DNA of 8,411 nt. Source: Sideroxydans sp. (GTDB lineage: Bacteria; Pseudomonadota; Gammaproteobacteria; Burkholderiales; Gallionellaceae). The stretch is taken from the NCBI GenBank assembly GCA_030823965.1, contig JAVBYP010000211.1, forward strand, positions 1-8,411. The letters are read 5' to 3'. Position 1 is the first letter of the stretch. Every line of letters starts with the position of its first letter. The translations under genes were made by a program, and so were the position numbers. The notes under the pieces were generated by a model. The model saw nothing but the letters and a program-made list of their open reading frames with translations, searched no databases and was not told the DNA's origin. Of the stretch, positions 1 through 7,396 are shown one piece after another.

Positions 1-345
1 GCCATCAATACCGATGTCCTGTTCTTGGAGATCGTGGTGTTGTTGGTGAATATCGGTATCGCTTGGTTGCTGTTTCGTGATGCGGGGCAGCAAACTGGGG
101 CGAAACGCAGATTCAATGTCCAGAATGCAGTGCTGATCGTGGTGGCGATCAACTTGACCATCATTCTGCTCTTTCCACCATTCGAGAATGTGGTCGACCT
201 CAGGAGTCTGGACACATCCGAATTCCAAGGCTTCTACTTCATTTTCTCGGCAGATCCGATGCACGCCATCATCACCTCTGTGTTGTATGAAGAAGTGGTC
301 TTTGTGCTATTCAACGGGGCGTTGGCATGGCTGTTCTTCCGAGAA
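1..345 (+). repeat. Two diverged copies of a membrane-segment coding unit (1-81 and 265-345)
   Basis: Bases 1-81 and 265-345 are in the same frame, exactly 264 bases apart, and encode 27-residue segments with 14 identities and mostly conservative replacements. Shared positions include A1, I2, T4, V6, L7, E10, N17, A21, W22, F25 and R26. Such conservation, including the polar E, N and R positions, exceeds what two unrelated hydrophobic helices would show. It suggests ancient internal duplication of a module rather than a recent DNA repeat. Confidence 0.65.
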
Positions 346-411
346 GAAAAATCGAAGGAGCTGACGCCTCAAGAGACTAGGGAACTGATCCGTAAGCTCA
401 GCGGAAAATAA
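1..411 (+). CDS. Unrecognised multi-pass membrane protein, 3' end (5' partial)
   Basis: The frame is open from base 1 to the TAA at 409-411, giving 136 visible residues; the true start lies left of the window, and the TTG at 25 is only an internal Leu codon. Three hydrophobic stretches are visible, at about residues 6-25, 41-60 and 88-114, followed by a charged tail rich in Lys, Glu and Arg that is probably cytoplasmic. Conserved-looking landmarks are LLFPPFEN (about 57-64) and FQGFYFIF (about 75-82). Residues 1-27 and 89-115 are alignable without gaps with 14 of 27 identities, both ending in AWL-[LF]-F-R-[DE]. The protein therefore appears to be built from repeated modules of about 88 residues, of which the end of one and the whole of the next are seen. 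I do not recognise the family and assign no function. It converges with the minus-strand run and is the only plus-strand gene here. Confidence 0.8.
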   Translation, partial: AINTDVLFLEIVVLLVNIGIAWLLFRDAGQQTGAKRRFNVQNAVLIVVAINLTIILLFPPFENVVDLRSLDTSEFQGFYFIFSADPMHAIITSVLYEEVVFVLFNGALAWLFFREEKSKELTPQETRELIRKLSGK

Positions 412-441
412 GCACGCCGACTACTTTAGCCGGTTACCTGT

Positions 442-996
442 TCAGGCGGGATTCACTGCCACCTTAAAGATCACCTTGCGTATCAAACCGCCGCTTCTGT
501 CCGGTGTGGATCTTGGGTTGGCGTTGGCGGTTTGGCCGTTGTTCCCGCAATCGGCTGGCTGCGCCAGTAACGTGTCACAACGGCTACCCGTTCCGATCAA
601 CGGGGCATGCGCATCCTCAGGGTAGAAGATGCAGAAGTGATCTGGTGGTACGGGCACATACGATGCTGGCGCATCGTGGAAGAATCGAATGTCTCGCTCG
701 TCGCTGTGTTCGCTCACTGGGTTCAAACAATCTGCCAACGGCTTCCATCCCATCGTCTCATCACCCTCCAGCACCAACTGGATGTCGATGTATCTGCGGT
801 GCGCTTCCAACTTCGCCATCTCCTTCGTCTTCGCGGGCACTTGCTCGATGATGGCGATGAGGTCATCGCCCAGCACCTGATAACGCCCCGGTGCTAAGGC
901 GAATAGATCGGTGTCGCGGATGTAATCGAACGCATATTGGAACAGCGGGTGAAGTGCGGTGTAGCGTTCGGATTGGGAGAGGGCGGAGAGGATCAT
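442..996 (-). CDS. YhcH/YjgK/YiaL family (DUF386) protein with a C-terminal in-frame insertion
   Basis: The 184-residue product matches the YhcH/YjgK/YiaL cupin-like family. Members include sugar anomerases of sialic acid catabolism and the beta subunit of the Ebg beta-galactosidase. Family landmarks seen are APGRYQV-GDD (35-45), EAHRRYIDIQLVLEGDE (64-80), a mid-protein FF segment, FCIFYPEDAHAPLIG (121-135) and the terminal IRKVIFKVAV (172-181). The family is usually about 150-155 residues. The surplus sits between PLIGTG (132-137) and LIRKV (171-175), where a Gly/Asn/Pro/Ser-rich stretch of about 33 residues with two Cys interrupts what is normally a short turn. The frame resumes correctly afterwards, so the gene is not simply frameshifted. 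The ATG lies 5 bases after the cytochrome b561 stop codon, so the two are probably co-translated. No sugar catabolic genes are nearby, so the substrate is unknown. Confidence 0.88.
   Translation of the reverse strand: MILSALSQSERYTALHPLFQYAFDYIRDTDLFALAPGRYQVLGDDLIAIIEQVPAKTKEMAKLEAHRRYIDIQLVLEGDETMGWKPLADCLNPVSEHSDERDIRFFHDAPASYVPVPPDHFCIFYPEDAHAPLIGTGSRCDTLLAQPADCGNNGQTANANPRSTPDRSGGLIRKVIFKVAVNPA
488..586 (-). other. Probable 99-bp in-frame insertion in the YhcH-family gene, with imperfect palindrome
   Basis: Removing these 99 bases (33 codons, residues 138-170) joins PLIGTG directly to LIRKVIFKVAV and gives a 151-residue protein of normal family length. A GGT codon sits at both junctions, so the exact ends are ambiguous by a few bases. 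Inside, GCCGTTGT (535-542) is the inverted repeat of ACAACGGC (577-584). A second inverted repeat is nested within it: CTGGC (555-559) and GCCAG (563-567) around a 3-base loop. The encoded peptide is low in hydrophobic residues and probably forms an exposed loop. The size and palindromic core resemble coding palindromic elements known from other bacteria. An ordinary lineage-specific loop expansion is equally possible. Confidence 0.5.
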
Positions 997-1001
997 GGGG
1001 C

Positions 1002-1541
1002 TTACTTTCTGAGCGGGAGTATGCGTGTCATCGTGTCGTCGCGTACGACGAGGTGATGGTACAGCGCGGCGACCACATGCCCTCCAATGAGGAAATATCC
1101 GGTAGTGCCGATGACTTCATGAATTTCCTTGATCTGCGAGGCGAGTTCCTTGTTCGCCTCGATCAGTGCGGGCAGGTCGAAAGGAATGGGTTTGCCCGCT
1201 GCGCTCAGCAGCAACCAGCCACTGATCGGCATGCCGATCATCAGCACATACAAGGCTAGGTGCAAGAGTTTGGAAGCAAGCTGCTGCGATGGTGCTGGGG
1301 TGGGCTGAATGGCGGGTGTGGGGCCAGAGAGGCGTGCTGCGATACGTAACCACACCAAGGCGAAGACCACCATGCCGAGTGCGAAGTGCAAGCTCTTCAA
1401 AGTTTCGCGCGGGTCGCTGCCTTTTTCGTACAACACGCGCAACTCGATGCTGGCATACACACCAACGAACAACAGCAACATCAGCCAATGCAGACCGATA
1501 GAGAGTGAGCCATAGCGGGTAGCGGTGTTCTTCCAATTCAT
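1002..1541 (-). CDS. Cytochrome b561 (CybB/YodB-type, di-heme membrane cytochrome)
   Basis: The 179-residue, four-helix protein fits the bacterial cytochrome b561 family (CybB is about 176 residues), which carries electrons between quinones and periplasmic or superoxide partners through two b hemes. Visible hallmarks are RYGSLSIGLHWLM with H18 in helix 1, SLHFALG with H52 in helix 2, LLHLALYVLMIGMPISGWLL with H94 in helix 3, and HEVIGTTGYFLIGGHVVAALYHH with H141, H155, H162 and H163 in the last helix. These supply the expected axial heme ligands. A long loop at about 112-138 joins helices 3 and 4. The start is well supported: AGGAG (1548-1552) lies 6 bases before the ATG. It begins 36 bases after the eptA-like stop codon and ends 5 bases before the YhcH-family start. 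The physiological electron donor and acceptor cannot be read from the sequence. Confidence 0.93.
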   Translation of the reverse strand: MNWKNTATRYGSLSIGLHWLMLLLFVGVYASIELRVLYEKGSDPRETLKSLHFALGMVVFALVWLRIAARLSGPTPAIQPTPAPSQQLASKLLHLALYVLMIGMPISGWLLLSAAGKPIPFDLPALIEANKELASQIKEIHEVIGTTGYFLIGGHVVAALYHHLVVRDDTMTRILPLRK

Positions 1542-1577
1542 GTGTATCTCCTGAAGTGTTGATGACTGCAGCGTATT

Positions 1578-3200
1578 TTATTTACTTTTCGTGACCATAT
1601 TGTTGCTGGCCGCATCCCGGAAGATATCCAATTGCGGTTTGTAGATGTCGCTACGCATATCGAATGCGCCCATCACGCTGTGGAATATCGTTTCGTGCGC
1701 ATGTTGTGAGTGGCTGAGTGCGGCATCTGCGGCCAGCGTCTTATGCCGCTTGAAAGTGGGCGACATCCATACGATGTAGGGGATGTCTTTTTGCACATCC
1801 GGTGCGAGCGAATACGGCGTGCCATGCAGGTACAAGCCATGTTCGCCCAGCGACTCACCGTGGTCTGATGCGTACATCATCACTGTCGAGGTCTTTGGTA
1901 TCGAGCCCAACATCGCGATGGTCTTGGATAAGAAGCGGTCGGTGAACAAGATGGTGTTGTCGTAGGCGTTGGTCAACTCATCAGCGCTGCAATCTTGTAC
2001 TTGCACGGAACGGCATGCGGGAGAGAATTTCTCTGCGTCCTGCGGATAGTGGTTGAAATAGTCTGGCCCATGGCTACCTGATTGGTGCAGCACGACGAAC
2101 ACGTTGTCGTTGGGTGTCTTGGCGATACGTTCAGCCAGACCGGTCAGCATGCCCTCATCCAATTGGCATCCCAAGCCCTCGCAATCGCCGCGCACTTCCG
2201 AGGCCTTCAGATAGGTGCCCACTTTGAGCGGCGGCTCACCCCAGTTGTTGCTGATCCAGATCACATCTACGCCGTTGCTTTGCAGATAACTCGGCAAAGC
2301 TTCGTAGTTATGTATCAGTGTGGAACTCGAATCGACATGTGCCAGCATGCACTGGATGGATGCGGTGGTGTAGGTGGAGCAGGAATGTGAATTGGGAATA
2401 GCGATAGCGCCCGCTTCGCTGATTAGTGGGTTGGTGTTGCGTGCGTACCCGTAGAGTGAGAAGTTCGCGGCACGTGCCGATTCGCCGATGACTAGCACGA
2501 CGACGGTCTTGCCCTGCGCCACGAAATGCGCAGGCGGCAGCTTTTCCAAGGTGCGCGACTGCATCATCTTCTCCGTTTGGTAACGTGCCGAGTTGATGAC
2601 GTATGACCACGGCATGATCATGCCGCCCAACTTGCGCGCATGTTTGTCTATCCAGAACCAAGATTGAGCGTTCGCGTATATCCAGCCGATACCCAACAGC
2701 AGTGACAGCGACAGTGCGGCGACGAGTCGCAATCTGGAGGTGTGCTTCAGCGTGATGCGCGAGATCAACCAGATCGGCAACACACCGAACAACAAAAGGT
2801 GGAGGAAGAACGCGGGATGCAGATAACTGCCCGCCTCGGCGGTATTCGTGTTGAACACATTGCCCATCATGGATTTGTCCAACACCACCTGATAGGTCTG
2901 GATGAAATAGATCGCGATGGCGTTGCCGAAGGCGAAGAACATCGCGATGGGTTTGAGCAAGCGTTGCGAGACGAGCGCGAATAAGAACAAGGCTAGCAAC
3001 GTCAGCAGCATCACCATCACGAACAGCGTCAACACTGCCAACAGGCCGGGGAGTGAGGTCGCCTCCAGTTCGCTGAAGGCGAAGCTGTAAAGAGGAAGCT
3101 GATACAAGGTGGAATTGATCGCTGCGAAAGCGAGGATGAAGGCGGTGCCGCCGAGCGTGAAGCGGAAGCGCTTATTGAAGTTTTGAAACCATGAGGCCAT
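1578..3200 (-). CDS. eptA: Phosphoethanolamine transferase, EptA/MCR-type (alkaline phosphatase superfamily)
   Basis: This 540-residue inner-membrane enzyme is predicted to move phosphoethanolamine from phosphatidylethanolamine onto lipid A or another envelope glycan, which lowers surface charge and polymyxin binding. An N-terminal domain with about five membrane helices (roughly 15-180) is followed by a periplasmic sulfatase-like domain. Numbered from the start chosen here, the metal and catalytic residues are E240 in VIGESARAANFS, the acceptor T278 in SCSTYTTASIQCM, H377 in GSHGPDYF, D446-H447 in SDHGESLGEHG, and H459. The six cysteines (274/284, 340/345, 396/404) match the three disulfides of EptA and MCR proteins. 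I chose the ATG at 3200 because AGGG (3206-3209) lies 5 bases upstream; an ATG at 3218 and a TTG at 3233 are also in frame but lack a Shine-Dalgarno. The gene follows trhP closely. EptB or EptC-like acceptors cannot be excluded. Confidence 0.92.
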   Translation of the reverse strand: MASWFQNFNKRFRFTLGGTAFILAFAAINSTLYQLPLYSFAFSELEATSLPGLLAVLTLFVMVMLLTLLALFLFALVSQRLLKPIAMFFAFGNAIAIYFIQTYQVVLDKSMMGNVFNTNTAEAGSYLHPAFFLHLLLFGVLPIWLISRITLKHTSRLRLVAALSLSLLLGIGWIYANAQSWFWIDKHARKLGGMIMPWSYVINSARYQTEKMMQSRTLEKLPPAHFVAQGKTVVVLVIGESARAANFSLYGYARNTNPLISEAGAIAIPNSHSCSTYTTASIQCMLAHVDSSSTLIHNYEALPSYLQSNGVDVIWISNNWGEPPLKVGTYLKASEVRGDCEGLGCQLDEGMLTGLAERIAKTPNDNVFVVLHQSGSHGPDYFNHYPQDAEKFSPACRSVQVQDCSADELTNAYDNTILFTDRFLSKTIAMLGSIPKTSTVMMYASDHGESLGEHGLYLHGTPYSLAPDVQKDIPYIVWMSPTFKRHKTLAADAALSHSQHAHETIFHSVMGAFDMRSDIYKPQLDIFRDAASNNMVTKSK

Positions 3201-3205
3201 CTGAT

Positions 3206-3209
3206 CCCT
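3206..3209 (-). promoter_or_regulatory. Shine-Dalgarno that decides the eptA start
   Basis: On the minus strand AGGG lies 5 bases before the ATG at 3200. The alternative in-frame starts (ATG at 3218, TTG at 3233) have no purine-rich element at a usable distance. The product from 3200 begins directly with a short basic segment followed by the first membrane helix, as is usual for EptA. Confidence 0.55.
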
Positions 3210-3242
3210 AGGAGACATAAGGTTGCGATGCAAAGGCCCGTT

Positions 3243-4580
3243 TTACACGAACCTAGCCACCATGCCTTTTGATAGTTCGCCTTGCAAGGGGATGCGCACG
3301 CGATGTCCGCTTCCTGGTGCGACGACGATGGGGCTACCTTCCATGCTGCGCATCTCTTTCAGTTCGACGATGCTGTTACCTGCAGGATGGATGATCTCCA
3401 GCTTGTCGCCGACAGAGAATCTGTTCTTCACGTCGATCTCGGCCATGCCATTCGCGCAGGCCACGATGTCGCCGACGTATTGCTGGCGGAAACTCTCGGA
3501 GTGGCCGCGCATGTAATTCTGTTGCTCGTGGGTGTGGTGGCGTTCGTAGAAGCCGTCGGTGTAGCCACGGTTGGCCAGTGCATCCAGTGCGCCTAGCAGT
3601 TCCAGATTGAAGGGACGGCCAGCGACGGCATCGTCGATGGCTTGGCGATACACCTGTGCCGTACGTGCCACGTAGTAGATGGATTTGGTACGGCCTTCTA
3701 CCTTGAGTGAGTCGATACCGATCTTGGCGAGCTTCTCGACATGCTCGACAGCGCGCAGGTCTTTCGAGTTCATGATGTAGGTGCCATGTTCGTCTTCCAA
3801 CACAGGCATGAGTTCGCCCGGATGGTCTTGGCGCGAGATGACGTAAACCTTGTCGGCCTCTGGGTGGCGTGGTTGTGAGCCGCAATCGGACAGCGCGCTG
3901 TCGCTCAATGCTTTGTCGAAATCGAAGTCGATCTTTTCGATATGGCCTGTGCCGTCTTCGATGGCGCTATCCACTTTGTAATCCCAGCGACAGGAGTTGG
4001 TGCATGTACCTTGGTTCGCGTCGCGGTGGTTGAAATAGCCAGACAGCAGGCAACGACCCGAGTAAGCGATGCACAACGCGCCGTGCACGAACACTTCCAA
4101 CTCCATATCAGGACACTCTTGGCGTATCTCGGCGATCTCATCCAGCGACAACTCGCGCGACAAGATGACGCGAGACAGGCCGAGTGATTTCCAGAACTTC
4201 ACTGCCGCGTAGTTGACGGTGTTGGCTTGCACGGAAAGATGGATCTCCTGCTCAGGCCAACGTTCGCGCACCATGGCGATCAGACCGGGGTCGGCCATGA
4301 TGAGCGCATCCGGTTTCATGGCGATGACAGGTTCCATGTCCGCCATGTAAGTCTTCACCTTGGCGTTGTGTGGCATCAGGTTGCTGGCGACGAACAGTTT
4401 CTTGCCCAACGCATGAGCTTCTTCGATGCCGATACGTAATTCTTCCATCTTGAACTCGTTGTTGCGCGCGCGTAGCGAATAGCGTGGCTGTCCGGCATAC
4501 ACCGCATCTGCCCCGAAGGCGAAGGCAGTGCGCATCTTGTCGAGAGTGCCGGCTGGCAATAAGAGTTCAGGTGTCTTCAT
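3243..4580 (-). CDS. trhP: tRNA 5-hydroxyuridine (ho5U34) formation protein TrhP/YegQ, peptidase U32 family
   Basis: The 445-residue protein matches YegQ/TrhP (about 453 residues in E. coli). Despite the 'peptidase U32/collagenase' label, this protein takes part in prephenate-dependent hydroxylation of uridine 34 in tRNAs, the first step towards mo5U and cmo5U wobble bases. The N-terminal PELLLPAGTLDKMRTAFAFGADAVYAG (4-30) is the TIM-barrel-like opening of the family. The U32 signature is EVFVHGALCIAYSGRCLLS (162-180), followed by C193 and C197. C170, C177, C193 and C197 form the expected four-cysteine iron-sulfur ligand set. SLKVEGRTKSIYYVA (291-305) is a second conserved block, and a small C-terminal beta domain runs from about 370. 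It starts 6 bases after the metF stop with no clear Shine-Dalgarno, so translation is probably coupled. Its stop lies 42 bases before the preferred eptA start. Confidence 0.93.
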   Translation of the reverse strand: MKTPELLLPAGTLDKMRTAFAFGADAVYAGQPRYSLRARNNEFKMEELRIGIEEAHALGKKLFVASNLMPHNAKVKTYMADMEPVIAMKPDALIMADPGLIAMVRERWPEQEIHLSVQANTVNYAAVKFWKSLGLSRVILSRELSLDEIAEIRQECPDMELEVFVHGALCIAYSGRCLLSGYFNHRDANQGTCTNSCRWDYKVDSAIEDGTGHIEKIDFDFDKALSDSALSDCGSQPRHPEADKVYVISRQDHPGELMPVLEDEHGTYIMNSKDLRAVEHVEKLAKIGIDSLKVEGRTKSIYYVARTAQVYRQAIDDAVAGRPFNLELLGALDALANRGYTDGFYERHHTHEQQNYMRGHSESFRQQYVGDIVACANGMAEIDVKNRFSVGDKLEIIHPAGNSIVELKEMRSMEGSPIVVAPGSGHRVRIPLQGELSKGMVARFV

Positions 4581-4586
4581 TTTGAT

Positions 4587-5423
4587 TTACGCGCGATAGC
4601 CGAGTCGATTCAAGATATCGATGGAGGCATTCGCTTGGTTGAGTGTGTAGAAGTGCAAAGCAGGTGCGCCACCAGCGATGAGCTTCTCGCAAAGCTGAGT
4701 GACGGCATCACGACCAAAGGCTTGCACCGATTCCACATCGTCGCCGTAACCTTCCATCGTCTTGCGCATCCAGCGAGGGATCTCTGCACCGCAGGTGTCG
4801 GAGAAGCGCGCGAGCTGTGAGTAACGCACGATAGGCATGATGCCCGGCACGATGGGTGCGGTGACGCCGAGCTTGCGTGTCTCGTCCACAAAGCGGAAGT
4901 AAGCATCGGCATTGTAGAAATATTGCGTGATGGCGGAGTTGGCGCCGGCGTTGATCTTGCGCTTGAAGTTGAGCATGTCCTCGCGTGCCGAGTTGGCTTG
5001 CGGGTGGAACTCAGGGTACGCGGCGACTTCGATGTGGAAGTGTTCGCCAGTCTGCGCGCGAATGAACGACACCAACTCGTTGGCATAGTGGAACTCGCCG
5101 ATGCTGGCCATGCCGGAGGGCAGGTCGCCGCGCAAGGCGACGATACGTTTGATGCCCATCTCTTTGTAAGTATTCAGTAGCGCGCTGATGTTCTCGCGCG
5201 TGCCGCCGACGCAGGAAAGATGCGGTGCGGCTTGGTGTCCTTCGGCGTGGATGAGTTGGATGGTGTCCAGCGTGCGGTCCTGCGTGGAGCCACCTGCACC
5301 AAACGTGCAAGAGAAGAACTCCGGTTTCAGCGCAGCCAAACGTTTGCGCGCTGCGGTGAGCTTCTCAGCACCTTCGGGTGTCTGCGGTGGGAAGAATTCG
5401 AAACTGATGGGGGGAAGACTCAT
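4587..5423 (-). CDS. metF: 5,10-methylenetetrahydrofolate reductase MetF
   Basis: This 278-residue FAD enzyme reduces 5,10-methylene-THF to 5-methyl-THF, the methyl donor for homocysteine to methionine conversion. The sequence shows ISFEFFPPQTPEG near the N-terminus with the catalytic Glu at position 9. Further motifs are SCTFGAGGS (38-46), APHLSCVGGTRENI (66-79), IVALRGDLP (94-102) with the substrate/flavin-contacting D100, AAYPEFHP (134-141), FKRKINAGANSAITQYFY (153-170) with Q167, PGIMPI (193-198) and HFYTLNQA (257-264). All of these are typical of bacterial MetF, and the length is normal. I start at the ATG at 5423 because GAGG lies 8 bases upstream and the product then opens with SLPPISFEFF. 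A longer frame to 5510 merely reads back through the neighbouring gene. The start overlaps the preceding stop codon as ATGA, implying translational coupling. Confidence 0.97.
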   Translation of the reverse strand: MSLPPISFEFFPPQTPEGAEKLTAARKRLAALKPEFFSCTFGAGGSTQDRTLDTIQLIHAEGHQAAPHLSCVGGTRENISALLNTYKEMGIKRIVALRGDLPSGMASIGEFHYANELVSFIRAQTGEHFHIEVAAYPEFHPQANSAREDMLNFKRKINAGANSAITQYFYNADAYFRFVDETRKLGVTAPIVPGIMPIVRYSQLARFSDTCGAEIPRWMRKTMEGYGDDVESVQAFGRDAVTQLCEKLIAGGAPALHFYTLNQANASIDILNRLGYRA

Positions 5424-5782
5424 ATCTTTTTCCTCATTACTTGTGCGGCAGCAGAACTCAGCGCCCATGAAAAAATACTGTACAACACTGCGCCCAAGAC
5501 GCCATACCAAAAACTATCGACCACGAAGCCTTTCAAGATCGAACCTGCGAACCAGAACATCAGTCCGTTGATGACGAAGATGAACAGTCCTAAGGTGATG
5601 ACTGTGACAGGCAGGGTGAGTATCAAGAAGATCGGGCGGATGAGTGTATTGACCAATCCGAGCACGAAGGCGGCGATGACGGCCGCCATGAAGCCGGTCA
5701 CATGGATACCCGGCACTAGGTTCGCAACGGCGAACAGTGCTAAAGAATTGAGAGTCCAGATGAATAGGAGTCGTAGCAGCAT
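5420..5782 (-). CDS. Small four-helix membrane protein, PF04020 family ('phage holin family IV'/YvlD-like)
   Basis: The 120-residue protein is almost entirely hydrophobic, with four predicted helices at about 4-21, 31-48, 53-77 and 89-108 and a basic tail ending RKKI. The diagnostic block of the family is LGLVNTLIRPIFLILTLP (41-58) followed by LGLFIFVINGLMFW (64-77). The database name 'mycobacterial 4 TMS phage holin' comes from remote similarity. There are no phage genes here, so lysis is an unlikely role. The true function of the family is unknown. The gene sits between ahcY and metF, its TGA overlaps the metF ATG by four bases, and a strong hairpin separates it from ahcY. The ribosome binding site is weak (AAAG-rich). 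The tight link to metF suggests co-expression with the methyl cycle, but not necessarily a role in it. Confidence 0.88.
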   Translation of the reverse strand: MLLRLLFIWTLNSLALFAVANLVPGIHVTGFMAAVIAAFVLGLVNTLIRPIFLILTLPVTVITLGLFIFVINGLMFWFAGSILKGFVVDSFWYGVLGAVLYSIFSWALSSAAAQVMRKKI

Positions 5783-5800
5783 TTTTCTTTATTAAGTTAA

Positions 5801-5827
5801 GAGGGGCGAACCTTAGGTCCGCCCCTC
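5801..5827 (-). terminator. Hairpin after ahcY, weak or partial intrinsic terminator
   Basis: On the minus strand GAGGGGCGGACC pairs with GGTTCGCCCCTC over 12 positions (one G-U) around a 3-base loop, 24 bases past the ahcY stop. The following bases are TTAACTTAATAAAG, AT-rich but without a solid T run. It would make a very stable RNA hairpin. It could act as a leaky terminator or a 3'-end stabiliser that lowers expression of the PF04020-metF part relative to ahcY. On the plus strand it is not followed by T residues. Confidence 0.6.
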
Positions 5828-5851
5828 GCCATCATACCTGCAACTACCTGA

Positions 5852-7258
<1,407 letters not shown>

Positions 7259-7261
7259 AAA

Positions 7262-7297
7262 GCACTCCATTCATCTAAAAAGTTAATGAATGGGTGC
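7262..7297 (-). promoter_or_regulatory. Predicted expression platform: anti-Shine-Dalgarno hairpin of ahcY
   Basis: On the minus strand GCACCCATTCAT (7297-7286) can pair with ATGAATGG-A-GTGC (7274-7262), giving 12 base pairs with one bulged A around an 11-base loop. The 3' arm contains the whole ahcY Shine-Dalgarno GGAG (7265-7268). The 5' arm begins with GCACCC (7297-7292), the same six bases that close the riboswitch pseudoknot. The two structures are therefore mutually exclusive. SAH binding should free the ribosome binding site, and its absence should hide it. Confidence 0.7.
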
Positions 7298-7372
7298 AGT
7301 TGATACATGTGAACCACGATCTCCGAGCCTGACGGGGGACTGTGTCCTGTCCCGCTGCAGCACCCCTCGGAG
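7292..7372 (-). promoter_or_regulatory. SAH riboswitch aptamer upstream of ahcY
   Basis: The minus strand carries the SAH riboswitch (ahcY motif) core: CTCCGAGGGGTGCTGCAGCG (7372-7353) and, later, CGTCAGGCTCGGAG (7334-7321). P1 is CTCCGAG (7372-7366) with CTCGGAG (7327-7321), 7 perfect pairs. P2 is GGGAC (7353-7349) with GTCCC (7340-7336) around an 8-base loop. The P4/pseudoknot helix is GGGTGC (7365-7360) with GCACCC (7297-7292). The conserved GAGG-G-GCTGC and CAGGCTCGG segments sit where the published consensus puts them. This class senses S-adenosylhomocysteine, discriminates against SAM, and raises expression of SAH-recycling genes. Its position directly ahead of ahcY supports the call. 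Confidence 0.93.
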
Positions 7373-7396
7373 GGTGGGTGTTACGAATTACAGTCC

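Noticed and set aside
412..441. Bidirectional terminator in the 30-base gap between the convergent genes
   Set aside because: Only a three to four base imperfect inverted repeat is visible and neither strand has a T run.
535..584. Integron attC site in the YhcH-family insertion
   Set aside because: The inverted repeats lack the attC core pair (RYYYAAC and GTTRRRY), and there is no cassette-like gene arrangement or integrase.
442..996. Frameshift or pseudogene explanation for the odd C-terminal part of the YhcH-family protein
   Set aside because: The conserved C-terminal strand IRKVIFKVAV returns in the same frame and the surplus is exactly 33 codons, so an in-frame insertion explains it better than compensating frameshifts.
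504..1259. Several open frames of 60-120 codons on the plus strand opposite the YhcH-family and cytochrome b561 genes
   Set aside because: They lie antisense to genes with clear family motifs, their translations are rich in Arg, His and Cys with no recognisable domain, and they lack convincing ribosome binding sites.
5424..5510. Longer N-terminus for MetF beginning at 5510
   Set aside because: The added residues are the overlapping PF04020 coding sequence read in another frame. The ATG at 5423 has a good Shine-Dalgarno and starts the conserved ISFEFFPP region correctly.
5420..5782. Prophage remnant suggested by the 'phage holin' family name
   Set aside because: No endolysin, structural, integrase or attachment sequences are present, and the gene is embedded between housekeeping methyl-cycle genes.
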